Shown in pieces: positions 8,708 through 17,920 of a stretch of 64,000 bases of DNA. The position numbers and the translations under genes were made by a program. Where the stretch lies: assembly GCA_021737785.1 (NCBI GenBank), contig JAIPDI010000002.1, forward strand, positions 152,401-216,400, written 5' to 3'. This DNA is from Deltaproteobacteria bacterium (GTDB lineage: Bacteria > Desulfobacterota > DSM-4660 > Desulfatiglandales > Desulfatiglandaceae). The notes beneath the pieces were generated by a model. That model was not told where the DNA came from. It saw only the letters and a program-made list of their open reading frames with translations, and did not search any database. Every line of letters starts with the position of its first letter. The first letter of the stretch is position 1.

Positions 8708-11346
8708 TTGGGCCTTGCGATAAGCCTGGCCGCAACCATCCCCACAATAAAGATCGCCACGGTGACCGCGCCCATATACCCCCAGTGGCGGGCGGCCAGG
8801 GGGGTGGTCTTGAATATGACATTCATTACCGGCACATAGACGACGGCAACCTGGAGCAGTAGAGAAAGAAAGATGGCCCCGACCAGATAGAGGTTTGAAA
8901 AGAATGAAAGCCGGTACTGGGTGCGGATCATGGTCACCCGCACCATTTCAAATACGACAATGGAGGTGAAGGCCACGGTCCGTGCCACCGTCTCCCCCTC
9001 CGGAAGGAACCGGTGAAACAGGAAGAGGACGCCCGCTGCCATAAGGATGGCGATGACCACGATGTTAATGGCCATGCCTTTGGTGATCACCGGTTCCTGA
9101 GGGCTGCGCGGCGGGACGTCCATGACCCCTTTGCGTACGGGATCCACACCGAGGGCGATGGCGGGGAGACCGTCCGTAATGAGATTCAGCCAGAGGATCT
9201 GCGTGGCCAGAAGGGGCATGGCAATGGCGCCGGAGGCATCCCGAAAACCGATCATCATGGCGACAAAGAGGATCAGGACCTCTCCAAGATTGCTGGACAG
9301 GAGGTAGTTGACAAATTTCTTGATGTTTTCATAGATCGCCCTCCCCTGCTCCACCGCCTTGACAATCGAGGTATATTGATCGTCCAGGAGCACCATTTCT
9401 GCGGTCTCCTTGGTCACGTCTGTCCCGGTAATTCCCATGGCAATGCCGATATCCGCCTCCTTGAGGGCCGGCGCGTCGTTGACGCCGTCCCCGGACATGG
9501 CCACCACCTCCCCCAGCTTTCTCAACGCCCTGACGATCCGTATCTTATGCTCAGGATTGACCCTTGAAAAAATGGAGGTTTCACTCACGAAGCTGGCCAG
9601 CATGTCATCATCCATTTTCTCGATCTGCTCTCCGCTGATGGCGTCCCCCTGAATCCCCAGCCGGGCAGCGATGGCCTCGGCCGTCAACGCGTAGTCGCCG
9701 GTGATCATGACAGAGCGGATCCCGGCGGATTTACATTTCTGAATCGCGGCTTTTACCTCTTCCCGCGGCGGATCCATCATCCCCTGAAGTCCCACAAAGA
9801 CCAGGTCGCTTTCATCGGACGAATCGATCCCTTTGTCAGAGGAGACCGGCTTGTACGCAAACGCCAGCACCCGCAGGGCCTCTGAGGCAAATCGTTGAAT
9901 GGCGTCGTCAATCCTGTCACGGTCGTCGTCGTTGAGCAGACGCGCCTCACCCTTGAGATGAATCCTCGAGCAGAGATTCCGGATCACGTCAGGGGCGCCC
10001 TTGGTATACATCACAAGCCCCTCCTCACTGCGGTGCACCGTGGATTTTCGCTTTCGTTCGGAATCAAAGGGGATCTCATTGATCCGGGGGAAGGCTTTTT
10101 CAAGAGAAGCCTTGTCCAGCCCTCCCTTGGCCGCACTCACAAGGAGGCAGGCCTCTGTGGGATCGCCGATAACCCCCTCGGCTTCAGAGAAGGCGGCATC
10201 ATTGTTGAGGGCGCCGATCCGAAGCAGCAGCTGGGCCGGAGCGGGATCGATCTCCTTGCCCGAAGAGAAGAACTCACCTATCGGGGTGTATCCTGTTCCG
10301 GTGACATCAATCGTCTCATGGTCCACGAACAGCCGGGTGACCGTCATCTCGTTGCGCGTCAGGGTGCCGGTCTTGTCCGTGCAGATGACCGTGGTGCAAC
10401 CCAGGGTCTCCACGCTCGGGAGACGTTTGACAAGGGCATTCTGGCCCACCATCCGCTTGACGCCGAGGGCTAGGGCGATGGTCACTACAATGGGAAGACC
10501 TTCCGGCACGGCCGCCACCGCCAGACTGACGCCCACCATGATCATCTCGAGGATGTTCCCCCCCTTGGCAACGCCAAAGGCGATGATGACGCCGCAGATC
10601 AAGACCGTGAGAATGCCCAGGCGGCGGGCCAGTCTGTCCAGACTTTTCTGAAGCGGCGTCTCATCGTCCTCGACCGATTCGATGGAGGCTGCGATCTTTC
10701 CCATTTCAGTCTTCATGCCGGTTCCAACCACCATGGCCCTGCCCGATCCGTTGACCACATGGGTGCCCCCGAACACCATATTTGTCATGTCCCCCAGCGT
10801 GGTGGTATGGTCCATCGGCGCCGAACCCTTGGCCACCGGGTGACTCTCACCGGTGAGGGATGCCTCCATCACCTCCAGAAGGTGCTGTTCGATGATCCGT
10901 CCGTCAGCCGCTATCCGGTCCCCGGCCTCAAAAACCATCAGGTCTCCGGGGACCACCCGGGTGCTGTCGATTCTCATCTTGCGACCGTCCCGAATGACCG
11001 TGGTCTGAAGCGCCGCCATCTTCTTGAGCGATTCAATGGCCTTCTCCGCCCGGTATTCCTGAAAAAATCCCAGCACTGCGTTGACAATGAGGATGGCGAT
11101 AATCACCGCGGCATCGATGAATTCCCCAAGGATCAGGGATATGACCACCGCCGCAATCAGTATGTAGACAATGAAGCTGTTGAATTGGGAGAAAAAAATC
11201 TGAAACAAGGAAATCTCATGACCGCGGCGGACTTCATTGGGGCCGTACTGCGTGAGCCTTTGTGTTGCCTCCCTGTCACTGAGACCGTTTATCGTCGATG
11301 ACAGCTGTTTCAAGGCGTCTTCAGACGAAGCCGTGTGAAATTTCAT
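8701..11346 (-). CDS. P2-type cation-transporting ATPase (Ca2+ type)
   Basis: All landmarks of a P-type ATPase are present in the 881 residues: TGES in the actuator domain, VPEGLP in M4, phosphorylation motif ICTDKTGTLT, TGDYALTAEAIA and SGDGVNDAPALK in the P domain. M6 carries NLITDGLPAIALG, closely matching the Ca2+-coordinating M6 of SERCA-type pumps, and the N-terminal cation ATPase domain is present. An inner-membrane pump exporting Ca2+ (possibly Mn2+) is inferred. The ATG is preceded by AGGAGAG. It is divergent from rubrerythrin and converges on the YhaN gene with a 7-base overlap. Confidence 0.92.
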   Translation of the reverse strand: MKFHTASSEDALKQLSSTINGLSDREATQRLTQYGPNEVRRGHEISLFQIFFSQFNSFIVYILIAAVVISLILGEFIDAAVIIAILIVNAVLGFFQEYRAEKAIESLKKMAALQTTVIRDGRKMRIDSTRVVPGDLMVFEAGDRIAADGRIIEQHLLEVMEASLTGESHPVAKGSAPMDHTTTLGDMTNMVFGGTHVVNGSGRAMVVGTGMKTEMGKIAASIESVEDDETPLQKSLDRLARRLGILTVLICGVIIAFGVAKGGNILEMIMVGVSLAVAAVPEGLPIVVTIALALGVKRMVGQNALVKRLPSVETLGCTTVICTDKTGTLTRNEMTVTRLFVDHETIDVTGTGYTPIGEFFSSGKEIDPAPAQLLLRIGALNNDAAFSEAEGVIGDPTEACLLVSAAKGGLDKASLEKAFPRINEIPFDSERKRKSTVHRSEEGLVMYTKGAPDVIRNLCSRIHLKGEARLLNDDDRDRIDDAIQRFASEALRVLAFAYKPVSSDKGIDSSDESDLVFVGLQGMMDPPREEVKAAIQKCKSAGIRSVMITGDYALTAEAIAARLGIQGDAISGEQIEKMDDDMLASFVSETSIFSRVNPEHKIRIVRALRKLGEVVAMSGDGVNDAPALKEADIGIAMGITGTDVTKETAEMVLLDDQYTSIVKAVEQGRAIYENIKKFVNYLLSSNLGEVLILFVAMMIGFRDASGAIAMPLLATQILWLNLITDGLPAIALGVDPVRKGVMDVPPRSPQEPVITKGMAINIVVIAILMAAGVLFLFHRFLPEGETVARTVAFTSIVVFEMVRVTMIRTQYRLSFFSNLYLVGAIFLSLLLQVAVVYVPVMNVIFKTTPLAARHWGYMGAVTVAIFIVGMVAARLIARPNQ

Positions 11347-11679
11347 GGATCTCTCCTGACAAAACGTGGATTGAACCCCGCGGCGCTGACCGGCGTGTTT
11401 GGCCGGCCATCGGGCGGAAGTGCGGAAATTGCGACAGTTAAGCCGAAAACCCGGAGATTTTCAATAAAAATTCTCTTCCCCGGTTGCGTATTTCGGGTTG
11501 CTGAATGCCGGGACATAACTCATGGCTCCTCGCCCATGGCCGATACACGGGTTTGAATCTTGATGTCTTAACAGCTTGGAAGCTCAACAGCTCAGATGCT
11601 TTACCTTGTAATATTCATCTGCAGGTGATATGGTTTTAAGAGGTATTTACCATCTTTCAGCCGGAAAGGAGTGATAACC
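11347..11679. other. Divergent intergenic region between P-type ATPase and rubrerythrin
   Basis: It contains the Shine-Dalgarno sites of both genes and a repeat near 11568-11600 (TTAACAGCTTGGAAGC then CTCAACAGCTCAG). A CCGG-flanked AT-rich segment at about 11450-11485 could fold weakly. I could not pick a convincing -35/-10 pair. Confidence 0.4.
11568..11600. repeat. Short AACAGCT-type repeat
   Basis: The unit AACAGCT occurs twice with an interleaved GGAAGCT. A related stretch (ACTTAACAGCTTAAC) lies at about 54096-54110 between genes. It looks like a dispersed intergenic simple repeat of this genome. Confidence 0.4.
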
Positions 11680-12177
11680 ATGAGCAAGACGGAACAGAAT
11701 CTCTGGGAGGCATTTGCAGGGGAATCCCAGGCCAATCGCAAGTATCTCGCCTTTGCCAAACAGGCGGACAAGGAGGGTCACCCCCAGGCGGCAAAGTTAT
11801 TCAGGGCCGCTGCCGAGGCCGAGACGGTCCATGCCCATGCCCATCTCAGGACCCTGGGGGCGGTCAAGGGTACGGCCGAAAACCTGCAATCCGCCATTGA
11901 CGGGGAGACCCATGAATTCAAGAAGATGTACCCGGGGATGATTGAAGAGGCCAAACAGGAGGGCAACAAGGCCGCGGAGCGCTCCTTTTCATATGCCAAT
12001 GCGGTCGAGGAGATCCACGCAGGTCTCTACCAAAAGGCCCTCGACACCCTGGAAAATCCTGATGATGTGGACTGCTATTACGTCTGCTCGGTCTGTGGAT
12101 TTACCATCGAGGATGCACCTCCGGAGAAATGTCCGGTATGCGGCGCCCGTGCCGCGGCCTTCATGAAGGTTGAATAG
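11680..12177 (+). CDS. Rubrerythrin
   Basis: The 165-residue protein joins an N-terminal ferritin-like four-helix diiron domain (EAFAGESQANRKYLAFA; later EAETVHAHAH and EEIHAGLY supply the Glu/His ligands) to a C-terminal rubredoxin-like domain (YYVCSVCGFT and EKCPVCGA, four Cys for one iron). Rubrerythrins reduce hydrogen peroxide in the cytoplasm of anaerobes with electrons from rubredoxin or similar donors. ATG 11680 has AAGGAG eight bases upstream; a GTG at 11671 is in frame but sits inside that site. The J-domain gene follows after 15 bases and is probably cotranscribed. Confidence 0.93.
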   Translation: MSKTEQNLWEAFAGESQANRKYLAFAKQADKEGHPQAAKLFRAAAEAETVHAHAHLRTLGAVKGTAENLQSAIDGETHEFKKMYPGMIEEAKQEGNKAAERSFSYANAVEEIHAGLYQKALDTLENPDDVDCYYVCSVCGFTIEDAPPEKCPVCGARAAAFMKVE

Positions 12178-12192
12178 ACGCCGAAAGTCCCA

Positions 12193-12762
12193 ATGGACAT
12201 ACGAACCTGCTATGAGACCCTTGAGCTGACGCCCGACGCCACGATCGAAGAGGTGAAACAGGCGTACAAGGACCTGGTCAACATCTGGCACCCGGACCGG
12301 GTCTCCAACAATCCGAGGCTCAAGCAGAAGGCCGAGGAAAAGCTGAAGCAGATCAACGCTGCCCATGAAGGGCTTCTCTCCTATCTGAATTCACGGCACA
12401 AGGGCCCCACAGCTGTGGAGAAGGTCGCCCGGCCGGAACAGAAAAAAGAGAATACGGCGCAGCAGGAGACCCGTGCCCATATTGACGGCGCAGATCGGCC
12501 GGAAAACCGTATAAAGACAGGGGCCGGGATCGTGTCGACCCTATGGTCCCATTTCTCGGATCTTGTTCATCGCCTCGGCGACACCCGCCTCTCCCCCGGT
12601 AATGGGACGGGCGCTGAATCCCGTTCATCCGGGCCGGTCCGGGGAAGCCGGCAGAACGGGAGAGGCGGAGGCGCCGGTGCCGGGAGGAGAAGAGGAAAGG
12701 GGAGAGGGGGGCGCGGCATGGGACGGGGAAAAGGGTTGGGCGGAGGAATACGCCCATCTTGA
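12193..12762 (+). CDS. J-domain protein with Gly/Arg-rich tail
   Basis: Residues 1 to about 70 form a J domain: CYETLELTPDATIEEVKQAY, then the diagnostic HPD in NIWHPDRV, then helices III/IV. Such proteins stimulate DnaK ATPase activity and deliver clients. There is no zinc-finger or C-terminal substrate domain of classic DnaJ. Instead a linker leads to a low-complexity Gly/Arg tail of about 45 residues. That tail is GC-rich, and another frame stays open across it, so a frameshift near 12560 cannot be excluded. It follows rubrerythrin at 15 bases. Confidence 0.78.
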   Translation: MDIRTCYETLELTPDATIEEVKQAYKDLVNIWHPDRVSNNPRLKQKAEEKLKQINAAHEGLLSYLNSRHKGPTAVEKVARPEQKKENTAQQETRAHIDGADRPENRIKTGAGIVSTLWSHFSDLVHRLGDTRLSPGNGTGAESRSSGPVRGSRQNGRGGGAGAGRRRGKGRGGRGMGRGKGLGGGIRPS

Positions 12763-13025
12763 AGGGAGACAGATCTCGCAAGGTTTTATAGGGTATCTCC
12801 ATGTCCCTTGTCTTGTAAAAACCTGCCACACCATCAGCAAAGGGATCAGAATAATAACGCGCGCATCATTGCAGTGTTTTCTGAACCGCAATTCGAGTAT
12901 GTCATGAGGCCTGGCTGCTAAGCGAGTGCCTCTGTAAAACCATACTGAGTTTGTTGTGCATGTGTTTTAAGACCGGATTCGGGCCTTCTATCTCGGATAT
13001 GGGCTGTAGATCCCTTTTCATTGGT

Positions 13026-13235
13026 CTATTTTCCAGGTTTTCGGGATCTTCCTTTCTTGGTTTCCTTTTTTGTTTGGGACCCTCCGATCCAGTTGTCGAT
13101 TTCTTCCTTGTCAAAACGCCAGACCCTGCCGATCCGGATTGCCGGGATTACACCATCAGCGGCATACTTACAGATGGTGATTTCATGGAGCTTCAAATAA
13201 GCTGCCATTTCCTTGGTGGTCATGATTTCAGCCAT
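13026..13235 (-). CDS. Excisionase-type helix-turn-helix DNA-binding protein
   Basis: A 69-residue protein with the whole winged-helix domain of the excisionase/MerR-like family (TIGR01764-like): MTTKEMAAYLKLHEITICKY, then VIPAIRIGRVWRFDKEEIDNWI, then a basic tail. Such proteins serve as excisionases or as small regulators. It is a close paralogue of the protein at 41572-41775 inside the island, sharing KLHEITICKY-like and RIGRVWRFDK segments. No mobile genes are visible beside this copy. Partner DNA is unknown. Confidence 0.8.
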   Translation of the reverse strand: MAEIMTTKEMAAYLKLHEITICKYAADGVIPAIRIGRVWRFDKEEIDNWIGGSQTKKETKKGRSRKPGK

Positions 13236-13434
13236 AGGGCCTCCTCTATTTGGGGGTTATTTTAGAATGACTGGCTTATAACATGCTATTCATTAAAAGG
13301 CAAGATAAAATAAGATTAAGTTTAGAATTGAGGTAAGTGATGATGGTGGTGGGATAAAAGACGGATGGATATCTCAACCGGAGGCGGGAGGGCGTCTGGG
13401 TGGCTGATTATGCCACCCAGACTCTAGCCCTGGT

Positions 13435-13920
13435 CTAATTCCAGCAACCCCCGCCGGGGCCGTAATTTCCTCTGGATCCGCCACCTCGGCGTCCCGAATA
13501 TCGATTCTCATTTCCGTAGTAAGTGCCATCAGGCGCAATCTTGCGGGTTTCCAACCGGTAGTTCAGTCGTTTTTCAGCCATCTGGTTCCTGAGCGTATTG
13601 ATCTCTTTCTGAAGAGAATTGATTTTCGCCGCATCAGGGGCTTCTGTATTTAAGAGTTTGTCCATCTCAAGGTTCTTACTCCAGATCTCATCTCTCAAAG
13701 TTTGCGTGTCGTCGTAAAATTTCCTGTCCAGCGCATTCAGTTTGTCCCGCTGATCCTGGCTCAGGGCCGCACCGCTGCTATCCCGCCAGCAGGCCCCGGG
13801 ACCACCGCTGTCGCCCCACATATGATACCCTCTTCCCCATCCGGGTCCATAACCGAAGACCGGATATGCAACGATTCCTGCCAGCAATAAGATGCCGATA
13901 ACCATTCCTGCCTTTTTCAT
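13435..13920 (-). CDS. ZraP/CpxP-like periplasmic zinc-resistance-associated protein
   Basis: The 161-residue product has a signal peptide (MKKAGMVIGILLLAGIVAYP) and a mature part beginning with a Gly/Trp/Tyr/His-rich stretch (GPGWGRGYHMWGD). A helical LTXXQ-like region follows (LSQDQRDKLNALDRKFYDDT and a second helix around KINSLQKEIN), then a Gly/Arg/Cys-rich tail. This is the layout of ZraP, a periplasmic metal-binding chaperone that acts with ZraS/ZraR. Start 13920 is chosen over an upstream frame start because GGAGG lies 8 bases before it. A near-perfect sigma-54 promoter lies 47 bases upstream, and the divergent neighbours are a ZraS/ZraR-like pair. Zinc is the family's known signal; here it is inference. 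Confidence 0.82.
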   Translation of the reverse strand: MKKAGMVIGILLLAGIVAYPVFGYGPGWGRGYHMWGDSGGPGACWRDSSGAALSQDQRDKLNALDRKFYDDTQTLRDEIWSKNLEMDKLLNTEAPDAAKINSLQKEINTLRNQMAEKRLNYRLETRKIAPDGTYYGNENRYSGRRGGGSRGNYGPGGGCWN

Positions 13921-13966
13921 GTGAATACCTCCTGTTTGAGTGTGTTTGGGTTTTGAACTCTTATAG

Positions 13967-13982
13967 AGCAATGGCCATGCCA
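13967..13982 (-). promoter_or_regulatory. Sigma-54 (-24/-12) promoter of the ZraP-like gene
   Basis: Read on the minus strand the site is TGGCATG-GCCA-TTGCT, matching the sigma-54 consensus TGGCAYR-N4-TTGCW at every defined position. Transcription would start about 12 bases downstream, near 13957, leaving a leader of roughly 37 bases containing GGAGG before the ATG at 13920. Confidence 0.8.
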
Positions 13983-14176
13983 AATGTGGAACATACGTAT
14001 AACCATTTGAAATAACATTAAGATTATCCAGGTCACCAGTAAAATGGCATTTAGCCATTGCCTTCAGGTATAAAAAAATGGATACTTTGTATCCAGGCAC
14101 CGTATCCAGGTGGGTAGAGAATACCCGATGCCCGCACTATCAATGAAACCTGGGAGGAATAAGGTTGCCCATTATG

Positions 14177-14239
14177 CCAAATGAGTCCCCCGAAAGCGTC
14201 GGACAGGGGTTCATTTGTTCGGGAAGAGAGGTCATTTGG
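14177..14239. promoter_or_regulatory. Three repeats of a CAAATGA-type motif, candidate activator sites
   Basis: Copy 1 is CCAAATGAGTCCCC (14177-14190, plus strand). Copies 2 and 3 are inverted: GGGGTTCATTTG (14206-14217) and GAGGTCATTTGG (14228-14239). They lie about 200 bases upstream of the sigma-54 promoter of the ZraP-like gene and about 100 upstream of the kinase gene, as expected for enhancer sites of a sigma-54 activator such as the one encoded next door. Confidence 0.5.
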
Positions 14240-14320
14240 GCGACTGGCGCTTAAAAATACTTAACATTAAGGTACTTTCTCTTGATTCTGATTCGCAATA
14301 GAACCTCCCCATGGAAGAAT

Positions 14321-14336
14321 TGGTCCTGTTCTTGCT
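14321..14336 (+). promoter_or_regulatory. Possible sigma-54-like promoter of the two-component operon
   Basis: TGGTCCT-GTTC-TTGCT keeps the invariant GG and GC dinucleotides and TTGCT, at correct spacing, but differs at three consensus positions. The predicted start point would fall right at the ATG at 14349, giving an almost leaderless transcript, which counts against it. Confidence 0.3.
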
Positions 14337-14348
14337 GAGAAAAGAGGG

Positions 14349-16127
14349 ATGAATCAAAAACTCCGCAACCAATCGTGGGTGAGCGTACCCCCATGGGTCA
14401 TTATAGGGGCAGTCCTGATCCTGGCGCCGATCTTTGTCTTTCTGACACTGGATTCCATCAAGCTTCAGAAGGAAAACACCATCGATCTCTTAAAAGAAAA
14501 GGGTGCGGCCCTCATCAGGTCATTTGAGGCGGGCGCCCGAACCGGGATGATGGGGATGCGGTGGGGAGGCGCTCAGGTCCAGCGATTACTCTCGGAGACC
14601 GCCCAACAGCCGGACATTGCATATATCCTGATCACAGATGTTGAAGGGACAATCCTTGCCGACAGTGATATTGCCAGGATAGGAAAAGCGTATGGCGCGG
14701 GTCTGGACCTGGTCCGAATTTCCGGTTCGAAAAATCTCGAATGGCGACAGGTGGCAGGGAAAGAAGGATCCAACATCTTTGAGGTATTTCGTCAATTTTC
14801 GCCCATCAGAGAAGGTTTCCGGTCGCGTCATTCCGAGATGACGAGTAATGACTGGTGCCGGGGACATATGCGTGGAGGAGAGTCCGGGGATGGGGCGGGC
14901 CAGATCATATTCATGGGACTGGACATGGGGCCTGTGGAGATGGCGGCAAACCAGGGGATACGCCGAAGTATTGTGATGGCCGTCACCCTCCTGTTGATCG
15001 GTTTTGCCGGCATTGTCTCCCTCTTCTTGGCGCAGGCCTACCGCTCCACCAGGACCTCTCTTTCCCGGGTGCAGGCCTTTTCAGACCACCTGGTGCGTCA
15101 TATGCCGATCGGCCTATTGGCCGTGGATACGGAAGATAAGATGGTTTCCATCAACCAAAATGCCGAATCGGTCCTCCAAGTATCCTCCGCTGATGCCGTC
15201 GGAAGGCGCATTACAGAGATCCTGCCACCGCCCCTGTTGAGTTTTTATAATCAACTGAAGACCCGGGAAGGCCCCATAGATAGGGAACTGGACTGTCCGG
15301 TTGCGGACAACAAGATGATTCCCTTGGAGGTTATGGGCACCGCTTTGGAGAGAGAAGGTCTTTTTATGGGCTGGGTAATTCTCTTCAGGGATTTGAGTGA
15401 GATCCAGCACCTGAAAAAAGAGATGGCAAGAAGTCAGCGCATGGCATCCATCGGAAGGCTGGCAGCCGGCGTCGCGCATGAAATACGAAATCCGTTGAGT
15501 TCCATAAAAGGGTTTGCCACCTATTTCAAGGAGAGATACGGGAAGATCCCGGAGGACAAGAAAATCGCCGAGATCATGATCCAGGAGGTGGAACGGCTGA
15601 ACCGGGTGATCAGCCAACTTCTGGAGTTTGCCCGGCCCACGACGATCCGGAAAAGACCATCATCCCTTGACGACACCATTCGGGACTCTCTGAAGATGGT
15701 GGAGGAGGACGCCCGTGCAAAGGGAATTCATATCCGCTTCAAGGGAAATCCCAACATCAAAGAAGTCTTCATGGATCCTGACAGAATCAAACAGGTCCTC
15801 TTGAACCTGTACCTGAATGCCATCGAGGCGATGGATGCTGAAGGACTTCTTTCGGTTGAGGTTAAACCGGATGAAGATGAAATGAATATTGAGATTTGGG
15901 TGTCGGATACCGGAAAAGGGATCAAGAGTGAGGACTTGCCACACCTGTTCGATCTCTACTTTACCACCCGGTCTTCAGGCACGGGCCTTGGACTGGCGAT
16001 CGTTCACAATATCATTGAATCCCACGGGGGCAAGGTCCGGATAGAGAGTGCTCCCGGCAAAGGCACCACCGTGATCATCCGCCTTCCTGCGAAAGGAGAA
16101 GGGTTGAGATCCCATGAAAAAGGGTAA
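14349..16127 (+). CDS. Sensor histidine kinase, ZraS/HydH-like
   Basis: The 592-residue kinase has a first membrane segment at about residues 17-36, a periplasmic sensor domain to about 205, and a second segment near 210-232 (RRSIVMAVTLLLIGFAGIVS). A PAS domain follows (HLVRHMPIGLLAVD to about 350). Next come the dimerisation helix with the phosphoacceptor His377 in GVAHEIRNPLSSIKG and the HATPase domain (N box LNAIEAM, G boxes DTGKGI and TGLGLAI). It phosphorylates the sigma-54 activator encoded next, whose start lies inside its last codons. A periplasmic Trp/His/Arg/Met-rich patch (MMGMRWGG, WCRGHMRGG) could touch metal, but this is inference. Confidence 0.9.
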   Translation: MNQKLRNQSWVSVPPWVIIGAVLILAPIFVFLTLDSIKLQKENTIDLLKEKGAALIRSFEAGARTGMMGMRWGGAQVQRLLSETAQQPDIAYILITDVEGTILADSDIARIGKAYGAGLDLVRISGSKNLEWRQVAGKEGSNIFEVFRQFSPIREGFRSRHSEMTSNDWCRGHMRGGESGDGAGQIIFMGLDMGPVEMAANQGIRRSIVMAVTLLLIGFAGIVSLFLAQAYRSTRTSLSRVQAFSDHLVRHMPIGLLAVDTEDKMVSINQNAESVLQVSSADAVGRRITEILPPPLLSFYNQLKTREGPIDRELDCPVADNKMIPLEVMGTALEREGLFMGWVILFRDLSEIQHLKKEMARSQRMASIGRLAAGVAHEIRNPLSSIKGFATYFKERYGKIPEDKKIAEIMIQEVERLNRVISQLLEFARPTTIRKRPSSLDDTIRDSLKMVEEDARAKGIHIRFKGNPNIKEVFMDPDRIKQVLLNLYLNAIEAMDAEGLLSVEVKPDEDEMNIEIWVSDTGKGIKSEDLPHLFDLYFTTRSSGTGLGLAIVHNIIESHGGKVRIESAPGKGTTVIIRLPAKGEGLRSHEKG

Positions 16128-17502
16128 AACAGTTTTGGTCGTGGATGATGACCTCGGCCACCGGACCATGTTGCGCACCCTCCTTTCCGAATGGGGGTAT
16201 GAGATCCATGAGGCGGATGATGGCCAGACGGCCATAGACCGGGTGCGCACCCGTCCTTTTGACCTGATACTGATGGATATTCGAATGATCAACGTCTCCG
16301 GTCTCGAGGCCCTGGCCGAAATCAGGGCATACAACCCGGCCATTCCAATCATTATCATGACCGCCTATTCCTCCGTGGAGACGGCGGTGGAGGCCCTGAA
16401 AAAAGGGGCATATGACTACCTCACCAAACCCCTCGATTTTGATGAATTGCGCCTGGTGATGGAACGGGCCATGGACCACAGCCATCTGAAAGAAGAAAAC
16501 CGGATCTTGAAGGAGACCCTTGGGAGTCAATTTGATACGCGCAATATCATCGGACGGAGTCAGGCCATGGTCAAGCTGCTGGAAACAGTGGCCCAGGTCG
16601 CACCTTCAGAGGCGACGGTCCTGATAACCGGCGAATCAGGAACCGGCAAGGAACTCATTGCAGGGGCGGTCCATTTCAACAGCCCCAGAAAGACCGGCCC
16701 GTTTGTGAAAATGAACTGTGCCGCCGTGACAGAGACCCTGCTCGAATCGGAACTGTTCGGTCATGAAAAAGGGGCTTTCACGGGAGCCCATAAACGCAAG
16801 GAGGGAAAGTTTCGCCAGGCGGATGGCGGAAGCATCTTCCTGGACGAGGTGAGCGAGATGTCCTTGGCCATGCAGGTTAAACTGCTGCGGGTCCTTCAGG
16901 AGAGAGAGTTCCCGCGGGTGGGGGGGGAAGATACCATCAAGGTGGACGTCAGGGTCATTGCCGCTACCAATAGAGACCTCATACAGGAGGTCGAGACTGG
17001 AAGGTTCCGGGAGGATCTTTATTACCGTCTCAATGTGGTCCCCCTGTATGTGCCGGCCCTCCGTGATCGGAATGAGGACATCCCATTGTTGGCCGGACAC
17101 TTCCTCAAGATGTTCGCCCGGAAGAATCAAAAACAGTTGAAAGGGTTTTCTCCCCAGGCCATGGACCGGCTGTTGCGATACCACTGGCCCGGCAATGTCC
17201 GGGAGTTGATGAATTCGGTGGAAAGGGCCGTGGTGCTTTCGAGGTACGAATACGTGGATGAAGAGGATCTCCCTTTTGTCGTCAAGGAGGAGACGCCGGA
17301 AGATATTACCGATATCCCCCCGCATATTCCCGAGCATGGTTTTTCGCTGGAAGATATGGAAAAGGAGACCATACTAAAAACGCTGGCGTCCGCCGGCGGC
17401 AACAAGAGCGAAGCAGCCAGACGGTTGGGGATCACCCGCAAGACCCTTCACAAAAAACTCAAAAAATACGCAGCCACGCCGGTAGAGTCACCGGCGATAT
17501 GA
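16114..17502 (+). CDS. Sigma-54-dependent response regulator, ZraR/NtrC-like
   Basis: The 462-residue protein has three domains. The receiver (residues 1-120) carries the acidic pocket VVDDD and phosphoacceptor Asp55 in LILMDIRM. The AAA+ domain (about 140-380) has Walker A GESGTGKE, the sigma-54 contact loop GAFTGA, Walker [11 protein letters not shown] and arginine-finger region. The Fis-type HTH (about 410-455) includes [20 protein letters not shown]. It starts 14 bases inside the kinase gene and is therefore coupled to it. Its likely targets are the repeats at 14177-14239 and the promoter at 13967. A GGAG lies upstream at a long gap, so coupling may drive translation. Confidence 0.92.
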   Translation: MKKGKTVLVVDDDLGHRTMLRTLLSEWGYEIHEADDGQTAIDRVRTRPFDLILMDIRMINVSGLEALAEIRAYNPAIPIIIMTAYSSVETAVEALKKGAYDYLTKPLDFDELRLVMERAMDHSHLKEENRILKETLGSQFDTRNIIGRSQAMVKLLETVAQVAPSEATVLITGESGTGKELIAGAVHFNSPRKTGPFVKMNCAAVTETLLESELFGHEKGAFTGAHKRKEGKFRQADGGSIFLDEVSEMSLAMQVKLLRVLQEREFPRVGGEDTIKVDVRVIAATNRDLIQEVETGRFREDLYYRLNVVPLYVPALRDRNEDIPLLAGHFLKMFARKNQKQLKGFSPQAMDRLLRYHWPGNVRELMNSVERAVVLSRYEYVDEEDLPFVVKEETPEDITDIPPHIPEHGFSLEDMEKETILKTLASAGGNKSEAARRLGITRKTLHKKLKKYAATPVESPAI

Positions 17503-17920
17503 GGCCAGGAGAAAGCACGTCACCACTCACCTTGTCCGGGCAGATTGAACAGCGGGCATGTTGCATGCAAAAGGAAGTCTTCCAGTACCGCTTTGTCATC
17601 CCGGAACCCCTATTCGCAGATAACTCAAACATCGCAACATGGCAATTCGGTTTTCTTCGAATTGAGATACGGTATATCGGGTGCCACAATACAGGTTCGG
17701 CAGTATGGATTTATCATTCGTATGTACAATAATAACGGCATGTTTGTTCGGACGCCATCGGTCGCATCAGGACACGTTGGTTTCAAATTCCGGTATTCGT
17801 GGCGACAAGAGGTGCCGATTGATGAACCGGGGTGGGGCCTTCAGTATTCAATCAAACAGAGACGGCCGATCCCCGGCAAATCCTTAATCCCGATTGCCAA
17901 GAATCAGGAGACCGCATTGT
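17503..17920. other. Intergenic stretch after the response regulator
   Basis: About 418 bases without a supported gene. A 150-codon rightward open frame crosses it but shows no domain and has atypical composition. CAGGAG at 17905-17910 is the ribosome binding site of the next gene. No terminator hairpin was found directly after the regulator gene. Confidence 0.4.

Noticed and set aside
12563..12907. Alternative frame through the J-domain protein's tail as a separate gene
   Set aside because: It stays open because of GC-rich low-complexity sequence; no domain is seen and the primary frame has a proper J domain.
13967..14058. An inverted repeat AATGGC...GCCATT at about 14042-14058 as a further operator
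   Set aside because: It does not share the CAAATGA motif and overlaps no promoter; kept out for lack of support.
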